From positions 186,001-250,000 of the forward strand of contig NZ_BOPZ01000001.1 of NCBI RefSeq assembly GCF_018332455.1: a stretch of 64,000 bases of DNA, written 5' to 3'. This DNA is from Clostridium polyendosporum. GTDB taxonomy: Bacteria > Bacillota > Clostridia > Clostridiales > Clostridiaceae. Made by a program: the position numbers and the translations under genes. Shown here in pieces: positions 7,244 through 16,515 of this stretch (position 1 is its first letter; each line of letters opens with the position of its first letter). The notes under the pieces are model-generated. The model was not told the origin of the DNA, did no database searches, and was given only the letters and a program-made list of their open reading frames with translations.

Positions 7244-8398
7244 ATGGCTGTTTATGAAAGAGCGACAGGAAAAAAGATTTATGTCGTTGATACTACTTTA
7301 AGAGATGGAGAGCAAACAGCAGGAGTTGTTTTTGCAAACCATGAGAAAATAATAATAGCAGAAATGCTTAGTGAATTAGGAGTAGATCAACTTGAGGTTG
7401 GAATACCAGCAATGGGTGGAGATGAAAAAGAAGCAATTAAGGCTATAGTAAAAAGAGGATTAAAATCCAGTATTATGGCTTGGAACAGAGGTGTTATAAG
7501 TGACATCGAACAATCCATTGATTGTGGCGCTGATGCTGTAGCAATATCTATGTCAGTTTCAGATATTCATATACAGCACAAGTTGCAAAAATCTAGAGAA
7601 TGGGTTTTAGAAAATATGGTAAAAGCAGTTGAGTTTGCAAAGAAGAATGGACTTTATGTTTCTGTTAATGGGGAAGATGCTTCTAGAGCAGATAATGAGT
7701 TCTTAGTGCAATTTATAAACACTGCAAAGCAGGCTGGTGCTGATAGATTTAGATACTGCGATACTATAGGAATAATGCACCCTTTAAAAATTCAAGAAGA
7801 GATAAAATATTTAAAAGATAATACTAATTTTGATATAGAAATGCATACCCATAATGATTTCGGTATGGCAACAGCTAATGCTCTTGCTGGACTTATGGGA
7901 GGAGCTACACATCTTGGGGTTACAGTAAATGGACTTGGAGAAAGAGCTGGAAATGCTGCTCTTGAAGAAGTTTTAATGGCTCTTAAATACGTTTATGATT
8001 ATAATGTAACTGTGGATACAAGGAAGTTTAAAGAAGTTTCTGAATATGTATCAAAGGCTTCAGGAAGAGAGCTTCCAGCATGGAAGGCAATTGTAGGATC
8101 AAACATGTTTGCTCATGAATCAGGAATTCATGCTGATGGAGCAATCAAGAATCCTTTAAATTACGAAGTTTATGATCCAAGTGAGGTTGGACTTGAAAGA
8201 CAAATAGTAATAGGTAAGCATTCAGGTAAGGCAGCTATAGTAAACAAATTCCTTGAATATAATGTTGATTTAAGTCCAAAGGATGCTGATGAGCTATTAG
8301 TTAAGGTAAGAGAACTTGCTGTAAAGCTAAAGAGAACTCTATTTGATAAAGAACTTGTTCAACTTTACAATGAACACGAAAAAAATAAAAGCGTTTAA
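7244..8398 (+). CDS. Re-citrate synthase (homocitrate synthase family)
   Basis: This 384-residue DRE-TIM metallolyase-type enzyme has VDTTLRDGEQTAGV near the N-terminus, the metal-binding HTHNDFGMA and NGLGERAGNAALEE. It lacks the C-terminal allosteric domain of leuA (compare 47625-49151). By sequence alone it could be a NifV homocitrate synthase. However, it directly precedes aconitase and isocitrate dehydrogenase, the arrangement in which clostridial Re-face citrate synthases are known (C. kluyveri, C. acetobutylicum). It should therefore condense acetyl-CoA with oxaloacetate for glutamate synthesis. AAAGGGGGAAAA precedes the ATG. The leader carries ArgR-like boxes. Confidence 0.82.
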   Translation: MAVYERATGKKIYVVDTTLRDGEQTAGVVFANHEKIIIAEMLSELGVDQLEVGIPAMGGDEKEAIKAIVKRGLKSSIMAWNRGVISDIEQSIDCGADAVAISMSVSDIHIQHKLQKSREWVLENMVKAVEFAKKNGLYVSVNGEDASRADNEFLVQFINTAKQAGADRFRYCDTIGIMHPLKIQEEIKYLKDNTNFDIEMHTHNDFGMATANALAGLMGGATHLGVTVNGLGERAGNAALEEVLMALKYVYDYNVTVDTRKFKEVSEYVSKASGRELPAWKAIVGSNMFAHESGIHADGAIKNPLNYEVYDPSEVGLERQIVIGKHSGKAAIVNKFLEYNVDLSPKDADELLVKVRELAVKLKRTLFDKELVQLYNEHEKNKSV

Positions 8399-8429
8399 AA
8401 TATAAACTATAGGAAAGCGGGGAATAAAC

Positions 8430-10373
8430 TTGGGGTTAAATTTGGTTTACAAAATATTAAAAGAACATTTAGTAGAAGGAGAACTTAGAGGTGGGGAAAC
8501 TATTGGTATAAAGATAGATCAAACCTTAACTCAGGATTCTACAGGTACTATGGCATATCTTCAATTAGAAGCTATGGGTATAGATAGAGTAAAGACAAAG
8601 AGATCAGTAGCTTTTATTGATCACAATATGCTTCAACAAGGTTTTGAAAATGCTGATGATCATAAATATATTCAAACTGTAGCATCAAAATATGGAGTAT
8701 TATTTTCAAAGCCAGGAAATGGTATATGTCACCAAGTATTTCTTGAAAGATTTTCTTGTCCAGGAGATACTTTAATAGGTTCAGATAGCCATACTCCAAC
8801 AGCTGGCGGAGTTGGAATGATAGCTATTGGTGCAGGTGGATTAGACGTAGCACTTGCCATGGGAGGCGGCGCTTACTACATAACTGCTCCTAAGGTATGT
8901 AAAGTTAATCTAGTAGGAAAGCTAAGATCAATGGTTTCTGCTAAAGATATAATTTTAGAAGTTTTAAGAAACCAAACTGTAAAAGGTGGAGTTGGAAAGG
9001 TATATGAATACGCTGGAGAAGGTGTAAAATATCTTTCTGTACCTCAAAGAGCTACTATCACAAATATGGGAGCAGAATTAGGAGCTACAACTTCTATATT
9101 CCCTAGTGATGATAAGACAAGAGAGTTCTTAAAAGCTCAAGGAAGAGAAAATGAGTGGAAAGAACTAGCTCCAGATGCAGATGCAATTTATGATGAAGAA
9201 ATCACAATTGATTTAAGTACATTAGAAGCTTTAGCAGCTAAGCCTCATAGCCCTGATAACGTAGAAGAAGTAAATAAGATAGGAAAAATTAAGGTTGATC
9301 AGGTAGCTATAGGAAGCTGTACTAATTCTTCATATGAAGACTTAATGAAGGTTGCTAAAATTCTAAAGGGTAAGAAGGTTAATCCAGAAGTATCTTTAGT
9401 TATCGCACCAGGTTCAAGACAGGTTATGGAGATGTTAGCTAGAAACGGTGCTTTAGGAGATATTATCAGTGCTGGTGCTAGAATTCTAGAAAATTCTTGT
9501 GGACCATGTATTGGTATGGGTCAGGCGCCAGGTACAGATGCAGTATCATTAAGAACTTTCAATAGAAACTTCTACGGAAGAAGTGGAACACTTTCAGCAC
9601 AAGTATATCTTGTAAGCCCAGAAACTGGAGCTGTAAGTGCTATTGCTGGATATTTAACAGATCCAAGAGAACTTGATTTAGACTTAAACATAGAAGTTCC
9701 TAAAAACTTTTTAATAGATGATAGTATGATAATTAAGCCAGCAGAATGTGGTAAAGAGGTTGAAGTAGTAAGAGGACCAAATATTAAGCCGTTCCCTACA
9801 AATACACCACTTTCAGATGAAGTATCTGGTAAAATAACAATAAAGGTTGAAGATAATATAACTACAGATCATATTATGCCTTCAAACTCAAAGCTTCTAC
9901 CATTTAGATCAAATATACCTTATCTTGCAGAATACTGCTTCAACACTGTTGATGTAGATTTTCCAAAGAGAGCACAAGAAAATGGTGGCGGTTTTATTAT
10001 CGGAGGACAAAACTATGGTCAGGGTTCAAGTAGAGAGCATGCGGCTTTAGCTCCACTTTACCTAGGTATTAAGGGAGTTATAACTAAGTCATTTGCAAGA
10101 ATCCACAAAGCTAATCTAATAAACAATGGAATTATTCCATTAGTTTTCGAAAATGAAAGTGATTACGATAAGATTTCATTATTAGATGAGCTTAAGATAG
10201 AAGATGTTAAGACTGCTTTAACAACAGGAGAAGTTGAAGTAAAGAACGTAACTCAAAACTACTCCTTTAAGGTAAAGGCTGAACTTTCACAAAAAGATAT
10301 AGATGTTATTTTAGCTGGTGGTAAGCTAAGCTATACTAAGTTAATGGCAGAGAAGGAGGACAAAAATGCATAA
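8430..10373 (+). CDS. acn: Aconitate hydratase
   Basis: This 647-residue enzyme interconverts citrate and isocitrate. The [4Fe-4S] ligands are visible in GSCTNSSYED and NSCGPCIGMG. The substrate-binding swivel domain near the C-terminus has GSSREHAALAPLYLG and the SFARIHKANLINNG motif. The predicted start is TTG at 8430 with a GGGG tract eight bases upstream. The start region reads MGLNLVYKILKEHL, typical of short bacterial aconitases. The end overlaps the next start by eight bases, consistent with translational coupling. Confidence 0.93.
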   Translation: MGLNLVYKILKEHLVEGELRGGETIGIKIDQTLTQDSTGTMAYLQLEAMGIDRVKTKRSVAFIDHNMLQQGFENADDHKYIQTVASKYGVLFSKPGNGICHQVFLERFSCPGDTLIGSDSHTPTAGGVGMIAIGAGGLDVALAMGGGAYYITAPKVCKVNLVGKLRSMVSAKDIILEVLRNQTVKGGVGKVYEYAGEGVKYLSVPQRATITNMGAELGATTSIFPSDDKTREFLKAQGRENEWKELAPDADAIYDEEITIDLSTLEALAAKPHSPDNVEEVNKIGKIKVDQVAIGSCTNSSYEDLMKVAKILKGKKVNPEVSLVIAPGSRQVMEMLARNGALGDIISAGARILENSCGPCIGMGQAPGTDAVSLRTFNRNFYGRSGTLSAQVYLVSPETGAVSAIAGYLTDPRELDLDLNIEVPKNFLIDDSMIIKPAECGKEVEVVRGPNIKPFPTNTPLSDEVSGKITIKVEDNITTDHIMPSNSKLLPFRSNIPYLAEYCFNTVDVDFPKRAQENGGGFIIGGQNYGQGSSREHAALAPLYLGIKGVITKSFARIHKANLINNGIIPLVFENESDYDKISLLDELKIEDVKTALTTGEVEVKNVTQNYSFKVKAELSQKDIDVILAGGKLSYTKLMAEKEDKNA

Positions 10374-11361
10374 GATTACTTTAATACCTGGAGATGGAAT
10401 TGGACCAGAAGTAAGCAAGGCCATGCAAATGGTAGTTGAAGCTTCAGGTGCTCAAATTGAATGGGAAGAAGTTGAGGCTGGTGCTCATCAAATAGAAAAG
10501 TACGGTACTCCACTGCCAGATCATGTTATAGAAGCAGTAAAGAAAAATAAAATTGCTATAAAGGGACCTATTACTACACCAGTAGGAAAGGGCTTCAAGA
10601 GTGTAAATGTTACACTTAGACAGACTCTAGATCTTTATGTAAATCTTAGACCAATAAAGAGCTTCAAGGGTATTCCTTCAAGATACGAAAACATTGACTT
10701 GGTTATTGTAAGAGAAAATACTGAAGATTTATACGCTGGAATAGAGCATAAAATTGGAGATTATGGTGCAGAAAGCATAAAGCTTATCACTAAGCCAGCT
10801 TGCGAAAGAATAGTAGAGTTTGCTATGGATTATGCAGAAAAGAATGGCAGAAAGTTAGTTACAGCAATTCATAAGGCAAATATTATGAAACTTTCAGATG
10901 GTCTGTTCTTAGAGACAGCAAGAGAAGTAGCAGAAGCACATAAAGATGTAGATTTTAGTGATTTAATTGTTGATGCTGCAGCTATGAACTTAGTTATGTA
11001 TCCAGAACGTTATGACGTAATGGTTATGCCTAACCTTTATGGAGATATACTTTCAGACCTTGGTGCAGGACTTGTAGGTGGCCTTGGTATGATACCAGGA
11101 GCAAATATAGGAAAAGACTATGCAGTATTTGAAGCTGTTCATGGTAGTGCACCACAAATAGCTGGTCTTCAGAAGGCAAATCCTACTGCATTAATCCAAT
11201 CAGCAGTGATGATGTTAAGACACATTGGAGAAAAGGAATGTGCTGAGAAGATTGAAAAGGCATTAGCAGTAGTTTTTGAAAAGGGCGAATGTTTAACAGA
11301 AGACTTAGGAGGAAAGGCAACAACCTTCCAGTTTGCTGAAGCACTTTGTAACGCAATGTAA
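10366..11361 (+). CDS. icd: NAD-type isocitrate dehydrogenase
   Basis: This 331-residue decarboxylating beta-hydroxyacid dehydrogenase begins ITLIPGDGIGPEV. The substrate loop reads KSVNVTLRQTLDLYVNLRP. The Ser-x-Asn-x-x-Leu-Arg pattern and DLYVNLRP favour isocitrate dehydrogenase over isopropylmalate or homoisocitrate dehydrogenase. DIVRENTEDLYAG-like (IVRENTEDLYAGIE) and VHGSAP segments are also present. It completes citrate to 2-oxoglutarate with the two genes before it. AAGGAGG precedes the ATG and a strong terminator follows the stop. Confidence 0.88.
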   Translation: MHKITLIPGDGIGPEVSKAMQMVVEASGAQIEWEEVEAGAHQIEKYGTPLPDHVIEAVKKNKIAIKGPITTPVGKGFKSVNVTLRQTLDLYVNLRPIKSFKGIPSRYENIDLVIVRENTEDLYAGIEHKIGDYGAESIKLITKPACERIVEFAMDYAEKNGRKLVTAIHKANIMKLSDGLFLETAREVAEAHKDVDFSDLIVDAAAMNLVMYPERYDVMVMPNLYGDILSDLGAGLVGGLGMIPGANIGKDYAVFEAVHGSAPQIAGLQKANPTALIQSAVMMLRHIGEKECAEKIEKALAVVFEKGECLTEDLGGKATTFQFAEALCNAM

Positions 11362-11374
11362 TAATATATAAAAG

Positions 11375-11403
11375 ATGGATAGCGTAATGCTATCCATTTT
11401 TTT
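11375..11403 (+). terminator. Terminator of the citrate operon
   Basis: ATGGATAGC (11375-11383) and GCTATCCAT (11389-11397) form a perfect stem followed by seven T. Confidence 0.9.
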
Positions 11404-11484
11404 GTTGTCATTTCACGAAGTAAAATCTGACTCAAGCTATAAATACGCAAATTATAATTCAGTTATGTAAGTTCATAACTGAAT
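11404..11484 (+). repeat. Dispersed palindromic element, copy 2
   Basis: GTTGTCATTTCACGAAGTAA and ATCTGACTCAAGCTATA match the element consensus. The distal half differs from other copies and instead holds another perfect 10-bp inverted repeat, TTCAGTTATG (11458-11467) and CATAACTGAA (11474-11483). It directly abuts the T-run of the citrate operon terminator. Confidence 0.65.
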
Positions 11485-11553
11485 AAACCTTATGTCTATT
11501 TAATTTTAGTTGTAAGTTAGATTAATTTTTTAAGTAACTTTTATATTTTATTT

Positions 11554-11742
11554 CTAGCTTTCAACATAATTTGATATTGTGTTTTGTACTTGACTAAGAG
11601 CAGTTTCTACAGATGTAAGAGAGCTTTGAATATTTTTTTTGTTAGCTTCTTTTTCAACTGTTGATAAAGCCTGTTGAAGACGTTGTTTAGCACTTCTTAA
11701 ATCATTAATTGTTGATTCAACATTTTGCTTTCCATCATTCAT
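11554..11742 (-). CDS. Small helical protein, possibly DUF1657-like
   Basis: The 62-residue product (MNDGKQNVESTINDLRSAKQ..., ending ISNYVES) is entirely helical, polar and rich in Gln, Ser and Lys, with no membrane segment. Its size and heptad-like spacing resemble the small DUF1657 proteins of spore formers, but that match is only by eye. A strong AAAGGAGGA lies seven bases before the ATG. It is a single gene, divergent from the Crp/Fnr regulator. Function unknown. Confidence 0.6.
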   Translation of the reverse strand: MNDGKQNVESTINDLRSAKQRLQQALSTVEKEANKKNIQSSLTSVETALSQVQNTISNYVES

Positions 11743-11940
11743 ACAACAATCCTCCTTTATTTTTTACGATTATATTATCTGCAGAATTTTTTTTGTGATT
11801 CTTATTTTTTATAGAAAAAACTTTTACCTAATAAATATAGAACAGTATTTTTAGTTTTTTTTTAGTATAATTTAAGTGTATAAAAGGTATATCATAAAGG
11901 TATAAAATAGAATTTATATAGATGTTAGGAAGGAACAGGA

Positions 11941-12633
11941 ATGAAAAAAGTTAGCATAGAAGAACTCAAGGAACTTCAAATATTTAATGGTGTACAAGAG
12001 GAAACTTTAAATAAATTATCATCAGAATCTATAGTAAAAAGCTTTAAAAAAGGAGAAATAGTTTTTTTTGATAAACAGATAGTAGATACTATTTATATCG
12101 TACTTAGTGGAAAATACTCTTTATATAAAATAGGTGAAGGAGCACAAAAGAGAGTTATTTTTATACTTGGACCAGACAAAATAATAAATGAAGTTATTTT
12201 AGATAATTTACCATCTTCTATTTATTGTGAAACCTTTGAAGAGGGAGAATTATTGATGATAAATAGATTTAAATTCATTGAATTTATGAAGAAAGATTTT
12301 GTTTTAACTACCAATGTATTTAAATCAGTTGCGAAAAAAGTAAGAAGGCTTTATAGACAAATAAAGAATTCTACTCCATTAAAAATTGAAAAAAAGTTAG
12401 CTGCAAAATTTTGGAAGCTATCTAAAGATTACGGAATAGAAACAGAAGATGGAGTAGCAATTAACCTTAAAATATCTGTTACATATCTTGCAGATATGTT
12501 TGGAAGTCAGAGAGAGACTATTTCTAGGGCTTTAAAAAAACTTGAAGAACTTGATATTGTTAAAATAAAAGATAAAACAATTATAATACCTGATAAAGAA
12601 AAACTTTTAAAATATTTTAAGGAATCCAAGTAA
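11941..12633 (+). CDS. Crp/Fnr-family transcriptional regulator
   Basis: This 230-residue protein has an N-terminal cyclic-nucleotide-binding-like beta domain (residues about 12-110; FKKGEIVFFDKQIVDTIYIV, then LSGKYSLYKIG). A long dimerisation helix and a C-terminal winged helix follow, with VTYLADMFGSQRETISRALK as the recognition region. There is no Fnr-type N-terminal cysteine cluster. It precedes the hydrosulfide channel-asrABC operon. A perfect TGTGATAATTATCACA palindrome lies just after its stop, so it is a good candidate for controlling that operon. The effector is unknown; HcpR-like clostridial regulators use similar sites. Confidence 0.85.
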   Translation: MKKVSIEELKELQIFNGVQEETLNKLSSESIVKSFKKGEIVFFDKQIVDTIYIVLSGKYSLYKIGEGAQKRVIFILGPDKIINEVILDNLPSSIYCETFEEGELLMINRFKFIEFMKKDFVLTTNVFKSVAKKVRRLYRQIKNSTPLKIEKKLAAKFWKLSKDYGIETEDGVAINLKISVTYLADMFGSQRETISRALKKLEELDIVKIKDKTIIIPDKEKLLKYFKESK

Positions 12634-12660
12634 AAGAGAGAATTGTTTAAATATTTTTAA

Positions 12661-12702
12661 AGATTGTGATAATTATCACAGTCTTTTATTTTTTTTTATA
12701 AT
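12661..12702 (+). promoter_or_regulatory. Crp/Fnr palindrome overlapping the asr operon promoter and a terminator
   Basis: TGTGATAATTATCACA (12665-12680) is a perfect TGTGA-N6-TCACA palindrome. TATAAT at 12697-12702 would place the -35 at 12674-12679, inside its right half. The site would then centre near -37 to -41, an activator-type position. The same arms (12661-12682) form a hairpin followed by TTTTATTTTTTTTT, so it can also terminate transcription of the regulator gene. Confidence 0.65.
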
Positions 12703-12732
12703 ATACTTAGCTTGTAATGGGGGAGGGTTGAA

Positions 12733-13500
12733 ATGTTTGGTGAAGAAATTAACAAAGTAGCCTCAACGGCTCAAATGAAAACTAATCTATTAAAGAAGAG
12801 TAAATTAAGGTATTTATTAGCATCAGTTTTAGCAGGTCTTTATGTTGGATTTGGTATAATGCTAATATTTACAATTGGAGGATTATTAAGTTCAACTAAC
12901 TCACCATCAACAAGAATTGTTATGGGAGCTGCCTTTGGAGTAGCACTTTCTCTAGTTGTGTTTGCAGGCTCAGAGTTGTTTACAGGAAATAATTTTATAA
13001 TGACTATAGGAGTGCTTAAGAAAACTGTATCCTGGAAAGATGCTGTTTTAATTTGGGTATTTAGTTTTATAGGAAACCTTATAGGTTCAGTTTTTGGAGC
13101 ATGGCTTTATTACTCTACTGGACTAGCTATCGGACCAGTAGGTAAATTTATGGGCAGTATTTCTGCTGTAAAAATGAGTGCACCAGCCCATGAATTATTT
13201 GCAAGAGCTGTACTATGTAATATATTAGTTTGTTTAGCTACATGGTGTACTTTTAGAATGAAAGAAGAAGTAGGCAAGCTTATAATGATTTTTTGGTGTT
13301 TATTTGTGTTTATAACTGCTGGATTTGAACACAGTGTTGCAAATATGACACTACTTGCCATTGGAATGTTAATACCACATCCTTCAGCAGTAACGCTAGG
13401 AGGATATGTATACAATATAGGAATAGTTACACTTGGTAACTTAATAGGAGGAGCTGTGTTATTAGCTCTACCATATTTTCTTATCTCAAAAGAAAAGTAG
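12733..13500 (+). CDS. Formate/nitrite transporter family channel, probably hydrosulfide channel
   Basis: This 255-residue membrane protein has about six hydrophobic helices and FNT family features (GSELFTGNNFI, AGFEHSVANM and GNLIGGAVLLALPY). FNT channels pass small monovalent anions such as formate, nitrite or HS-. Its position immediately before asrABC (13 bases to the asrA start codon) fits the hydrosulfide channel (HSC/FNT3) described beside asr genes in clostridia. It would export HS- made by sulfite reductase. GGGGGAGGG before the ATG supports the start. Confidence 0.85.
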   Translation: MFGEEINKVASTAQMKTNLLKKSKLRYLLASVLAGLYVGFGIMLIFTIGGLLSSTNSPSTRIVMGAAFGVALSLVVFAGSELFTGNNFIMTIGVLKKTVSWKDAVLIWVFSFIGNLIGSVFGAWLYYSTGLAIGPVGKFMGSISAVKMSAPAHELFARAVLCNILVCLATWCTFRMKEEVGKLIMIFWCLFVFITAGFEHSVANMTLLAIGMLIPHPSAVTLGGYVYNIGIVTLGNLIGGAVLLALPYFLISKEK

Positions 13501-13513
13501 AGAGGTGTTTATT

Positions 13514-14521
13514 ATGGGATTTAAGCTAACGGTAGAAGATTTTAACCAATTTCTATCATCAGTATCAAAGGATTACAAGGTTTATGCACCTAAGGTTCTT
13601 GAAGGAAAAGGAACTTTTTCTGATACGGATGTTGTAAGGTATTCAGAAATTGAAGATGTTAGAGAGATTGAATTTAAAACTAAATCAGCATTTTCATACA
13701 AGGAAGTACTTCTTCCTATAACTCAAACATTATTCTATTTCACAGAAGATCAATGGATCGAGCCAAAGAAGGAAGAAAAAGGAGCGTTGATATTATTAAG
13801 AAGCTGTGATATGCACTCATTAAGAAGAATTGATGATATCTACTTAAGAAATGGATTTGAAGATCCATATTACAAAGCTCTTAGAGAAAAGGTAAAGTTT
13901 GTTTTAATAGGTTGTGAAAAGAGTTTTGATAATTGCTTCTGTGTAAGCATGGGAACAAATAAAACTGATGAACACGATGCATACATAAAGGTAGATGGAG
14001 ATATGGTATACTTTGATGTTAAAGATGCAGCAATAGAACAATATTTCGCAGATCTTTCAAAAGAAGAAGTGGAGATAACTCTAGATTTTGTTGAAGAAAA
14101 TCAAACAAAAGTTAATATTCCTGCTAATCTTGATTTAAAGGTTATGAATTCCTCAATGTGGAAAGAATACTCAGAAAGATGTATCGCTTGTGGAAGATGT
14201 AACTTTGTTTGCCCAACATGTACATGTTTTACAATGCAGGATATATTCTACAAAGACAATGAGAAGTCAGGGGAAAGAAGGAGAGTATGGGCTTCCTGTC
14301 AGGTTGATGGATACACTAATATGGCTGGAGGACACAGTTTTAGATTAGACAAGGGACAAAGAATGAGATTCAAGGTTCTACATAAAGTTTATGATTATAA
14401 GAAGAGATGGGGATATCATATGTGTGTTGGATGTGGAAGATGTGATGATATATGTCCAGAGTATATATCTTTCTCAAACTGTATTAATAAACTAGAAAAA
14501 GGCATGGAAGAGGTGGAATAA
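13514..14521 (+). CDS. asrA: Anaerobic sulfite reductase subunit A
   Basis: This 335-residue iron-sulfur subunit passes electrons to the catalytic subunit AsrC. Two [4Fe-4S] ferredoxin motifs are visible near the C-terminus: CIACGRCNFVCPTCTCF and CVGCGRCDDICP. The N-terminal half matches the AsrA/4Fe-4S dicluster family (LLRSCDMHSLRRID, then GCEKSFDNCFC). The ATG at 13514 is chosen because AGAGGTG lies six bases upstream; the GTG inside that motif is rejected. It lies between the channel gene and asrB, with the asrB start abutting its stop. Confidence 0.93.
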   Translation: MGFKLTVEDFNQFLSSVSKDYKVYAPKVLEGKGTFSDTDVVRYSEIEDVREIEFKTKSAFSYKEVLLPITQTLFYFTEDQWIEPKKEEKGALILLRSCDMHSLRRIDDIYLRNGFEDPYYKALREKVKFVLIGCEKSFDNCFCVSMGTNKTDEHDAYIKVDGDMVYFDVKDAAIEQYFADLSKEEVEITLDFVEENQTKVNIPANLDLKVMNSSMWKEYSERCIACGRCNFVCPTCTCFTMQDIFYKDNEKSGERRRVWASCQVDGYTNMAGGHSFRLDKGQRMRFKVLHKVYDYKKRWGYHMCVGCGRCDDICPEYISFSNCINKLEKGMEEVE

Positions 14522-15313
14522 ATGAGTAATATATATATGCCATTTCAATCAGAGATTTTAGATGTAAAACAGCATACTGAAATAGAGTACACTTTTAGAA
14601 TGTCTTTTAAGGGTGATGTAAAACCAGGACAATTCTTTGAAGTTTCTATTCCAAAATACGGAGAAGCTCCTATTTCAGTAAGTGGAATTGGTAAAGATTA
14701 TGTAGAACTTACTATTAGAAGAGTTGGTGTGGTTACAAACGAAATATTTAGCTACTATGTTGGACAAAAGTTGTTTATAAGGGGACCATACGGCAATGGT
14801 TTCGATATACAAAATTATAGGGATAAGGAAATTATAGTAGTAGCTGGTGGTACTGGTCTTTCACCAGTTAGAGGAATCGTAGAATACTTCTCAAAAAATC
14901 CTGGTGATGCTAACAGATTTACTTTAATTTCAGGATTTAAGTCACCTAATGATATGCTGTTTAAAGACGACATAAAGCAGTGGGAAAAAAACATGGATCT
15001 TATTTTAACAGTAGACACTGCACCGGAAGGTTATAATGGAAATGTGGGACTTGTAACAAAATATGTTTCTACATTAAGAATTGATGATATTGATAGTGTA
15101 CAAGTTATTGTTGTAGGACCTCCAATGATGATGAAGTTTACAGTGCAAGAATTCCTAAAGAGAGGAATTAAAGAAGAAAACATTTGGATCTCCCAAGAGA
15201 GAAAGATGTGCTGTGGAGTTGGTAAGTGTGGTCATTGTAAGATTGATGATACATATATATGTTTAGATGGACCTGTATTTAACTACACAAAAGGCAAGTT
15301 ATTAATAGACTAG
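14522..15313 (+). CDS. asrB: Anaerobic sulfite reductase subunit B
   Basis: This 263-residue NAD(P)H:FAD oxidoreductase subunit has an N-terminal FAD domain (PGQFFEVSIPKYGEAPIS, then RGPYGNGF), a nucleotide-binding domain (VVAGGTGLSPVRGIVEY, then VVGPPMMMKF), and a C-terminal cysteine cluster (MCCGVGKCGHCKI plus a later C) for an iron-sulfur centre. It feeds electrons from NADH into AsrA and AsrC. The ATG follows the asrA stop directly, with AGAGGTGG inside asrA as ribosome-binding site. Confidence 0.93.
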   Translation: MSNIYMPFQSEILDVKQHTEIEYTFRMSFKGDVKPGQFFEVSIPKYGEAPISVSGIGKDYVELTIRRVGVVTNEIFSYYVGQKLFIRGPYGNGFDIQNYRDKEIIVVAGGTGLSPVRGIVEYFSKNPGDANRFTLISGFKSPNDMLFKDDIKQWEKNMDLILTVDTAPEGYNGNVGLVTKYVSTLRIDDIDSVQVIVVGPPMMMKFTVQEFLKRGIKEENIWISQERKMCCGVGKCGHCKIDDTYICLDGPVFNYTKGKLLID

Positions 15314-15328
15314 AAGGGGGGAGAAGTT

Positions 15329-16291
15329 ATGGATATAAATACTAAATACCTTAAGAAAAATGCTTTTAGAGTAACTAAACATAGAGGAGTAACAGCTTCA
15401 AGAATAAGAATTCCTGGTGGGCATATGGATGCTAAGTACCTTTCTCTTATTCAGGAAATAGCTGATAAGTATGGTAATGGTACAGTGCATATAACTACAA
15501 GACAAGGGTTTGAAGTTCCAGGGATAGATATGAAGAACATTCCTGAAGTAAACAAACTTCTTCAACCTATCATAGAAGGCCTTGAAATAAATCAAGAAGT
15601 TCCTGGGCAAGGATATACGGCAGCAGGAACAAGAAATGTATCTGCATGTATAGGGAATAGGGTATGTCCTTTTGCTAATTATGATACGTCTACTTTTGCG
15701 CAAAGAATTGAAAAAGCAATATTTCCTAATGATCTTCACTTTAAGATTGCTCTTACAGGATGTCCAAATGACTGTATGAAAGTAAGAATGCACGACTTTG
15801 GAATTATAGGAATGACTGAACCTCAATATGAGTCTTATAGATGTATAAGCTGTCAGGCTTGTGTTAAGAGTTGTAAAAAGAGAGCTAAAGGTGCCTTGAA
15901 GTTTGAAAACTTTAAAGTAGTAAGAGATCATGAAAAATGTATAGGTTGTGGTGAATGTGTAGCAAAATGTCCAACAGGTGCATGGTCAAGAAGCAGGGAA
16001 AAGTACTATAGGTTTGCTATCATGGGTAGAACAGGTAAGAAAAACCCAAGACTTGCAGAGGACTTCATTGTTTGGGTGGATGAAGATAGCATATTAAAGA
16101 TAATATTAAATACTTACGGTTATGTTACTGAATATATAGATAAAGAAGCACCACACGGAAAAGAACACATTGGTTATATAGTTGACCGAACGGGCTTTGA
16201 AGAGTTTAAAAAGTGGGTTCTTAAGGATGTAGAACTTGGACCGAAGGCAGTAATGAAAGAGAATATTTACTGGAGTGGAATTCGTTACTAA
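15329..16291 (+). CDS. asrC: Anaerobic sulfite reductase subunit C (siroheme subunit)
   Basis: This 320-residue catalytic subunit reduces sulfite to sulfide on a coupled siroheme-[4Fe-4S] centre. The ligands are visible as C107-x5-C113 (ACIGNRVCPF) and C145-x3-C149 (TGCPNDCMK). Two further ferredoxin-type clusters follow: C172, C175, C178, C182 and C204, C207, C210, C214. AAGGGGGGAG precedes the ATG. The genes for its siroheme cofactor start about 1.2 kb downstream. Confidence 0.95.
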   Translation: MDINTKYLKKNAFRVTKHRGVTASRIRIPGGHMDAKYLSLIQEIADKYGNGTVHITTRQGFEVPGIDMKNIPEVNKLLQPIIEGLEINQEVPGQGYTAAGTRNVSACIGNRVCPFANYDTSTFAQRIEKAIFPNDLHFKIALTGCPNDCMKVRMHDFGIIGMTEPQYESYRCISCQACVKSCKKRAKGALKFENFKVVRDHEKCIGCGECVAKCPTGAWSRSREKYYRFAIMGRTGKKNPRLAEDFIVWVDEDSILKIILNTYGYVTEYIDKEAPHGKEHIGYIVDRTGFEEFKKWVLKDVELGPKAVMKENIYWSGIRY

Positions 16292-16461
16292 TTTTGTGAT
16301 ACATTAAATAATTAATAAGTTTTGATAAAAGCTTTAATTAATGTATGGTATATAATATATAAGTAATAAAAATGGTGAATAAGTTACAATATAATTAAAT
16401 ATTAATATTATATTAAAATTCATTAAAAATATGCAAAAAATTCCCATAAATACTTTTAAAA

Positions 16462-16483
16462 TATACCAATAATATGGTATACT
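16462..16483 (+). promoter_or_regulatory. Palindromic operator candidate over a -10 element
   Basis: TATACCA (16462-16468) and TGGTATA (16475-16481) are exact inverted repeats six bases apart. The right arm overlaps TATACT (16478-16483), the likely -10 of the gene at 16516. Binding there would block polymerase. The regulator is unknown. Confidence 0.45.
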
Positions 16484-16515
16484 AATTGTAAGATTTTACA
16501 AAGGGGTGTGGGAAA

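Noticed and set aside
7244-8398. NifV homocitrate synthase call
   Set aside because: The family allows it, but there are no nif genes and the operon with aconitase and an SxNxxLR isocitrate dehydrogenase indicates Re-citrate synthase.
15398-15931. Minus-strand open frame of 177 codons inside asrC
   Set aside because: asrC has all expected cysteine motifs; the antisense frame has no family features or start signal.
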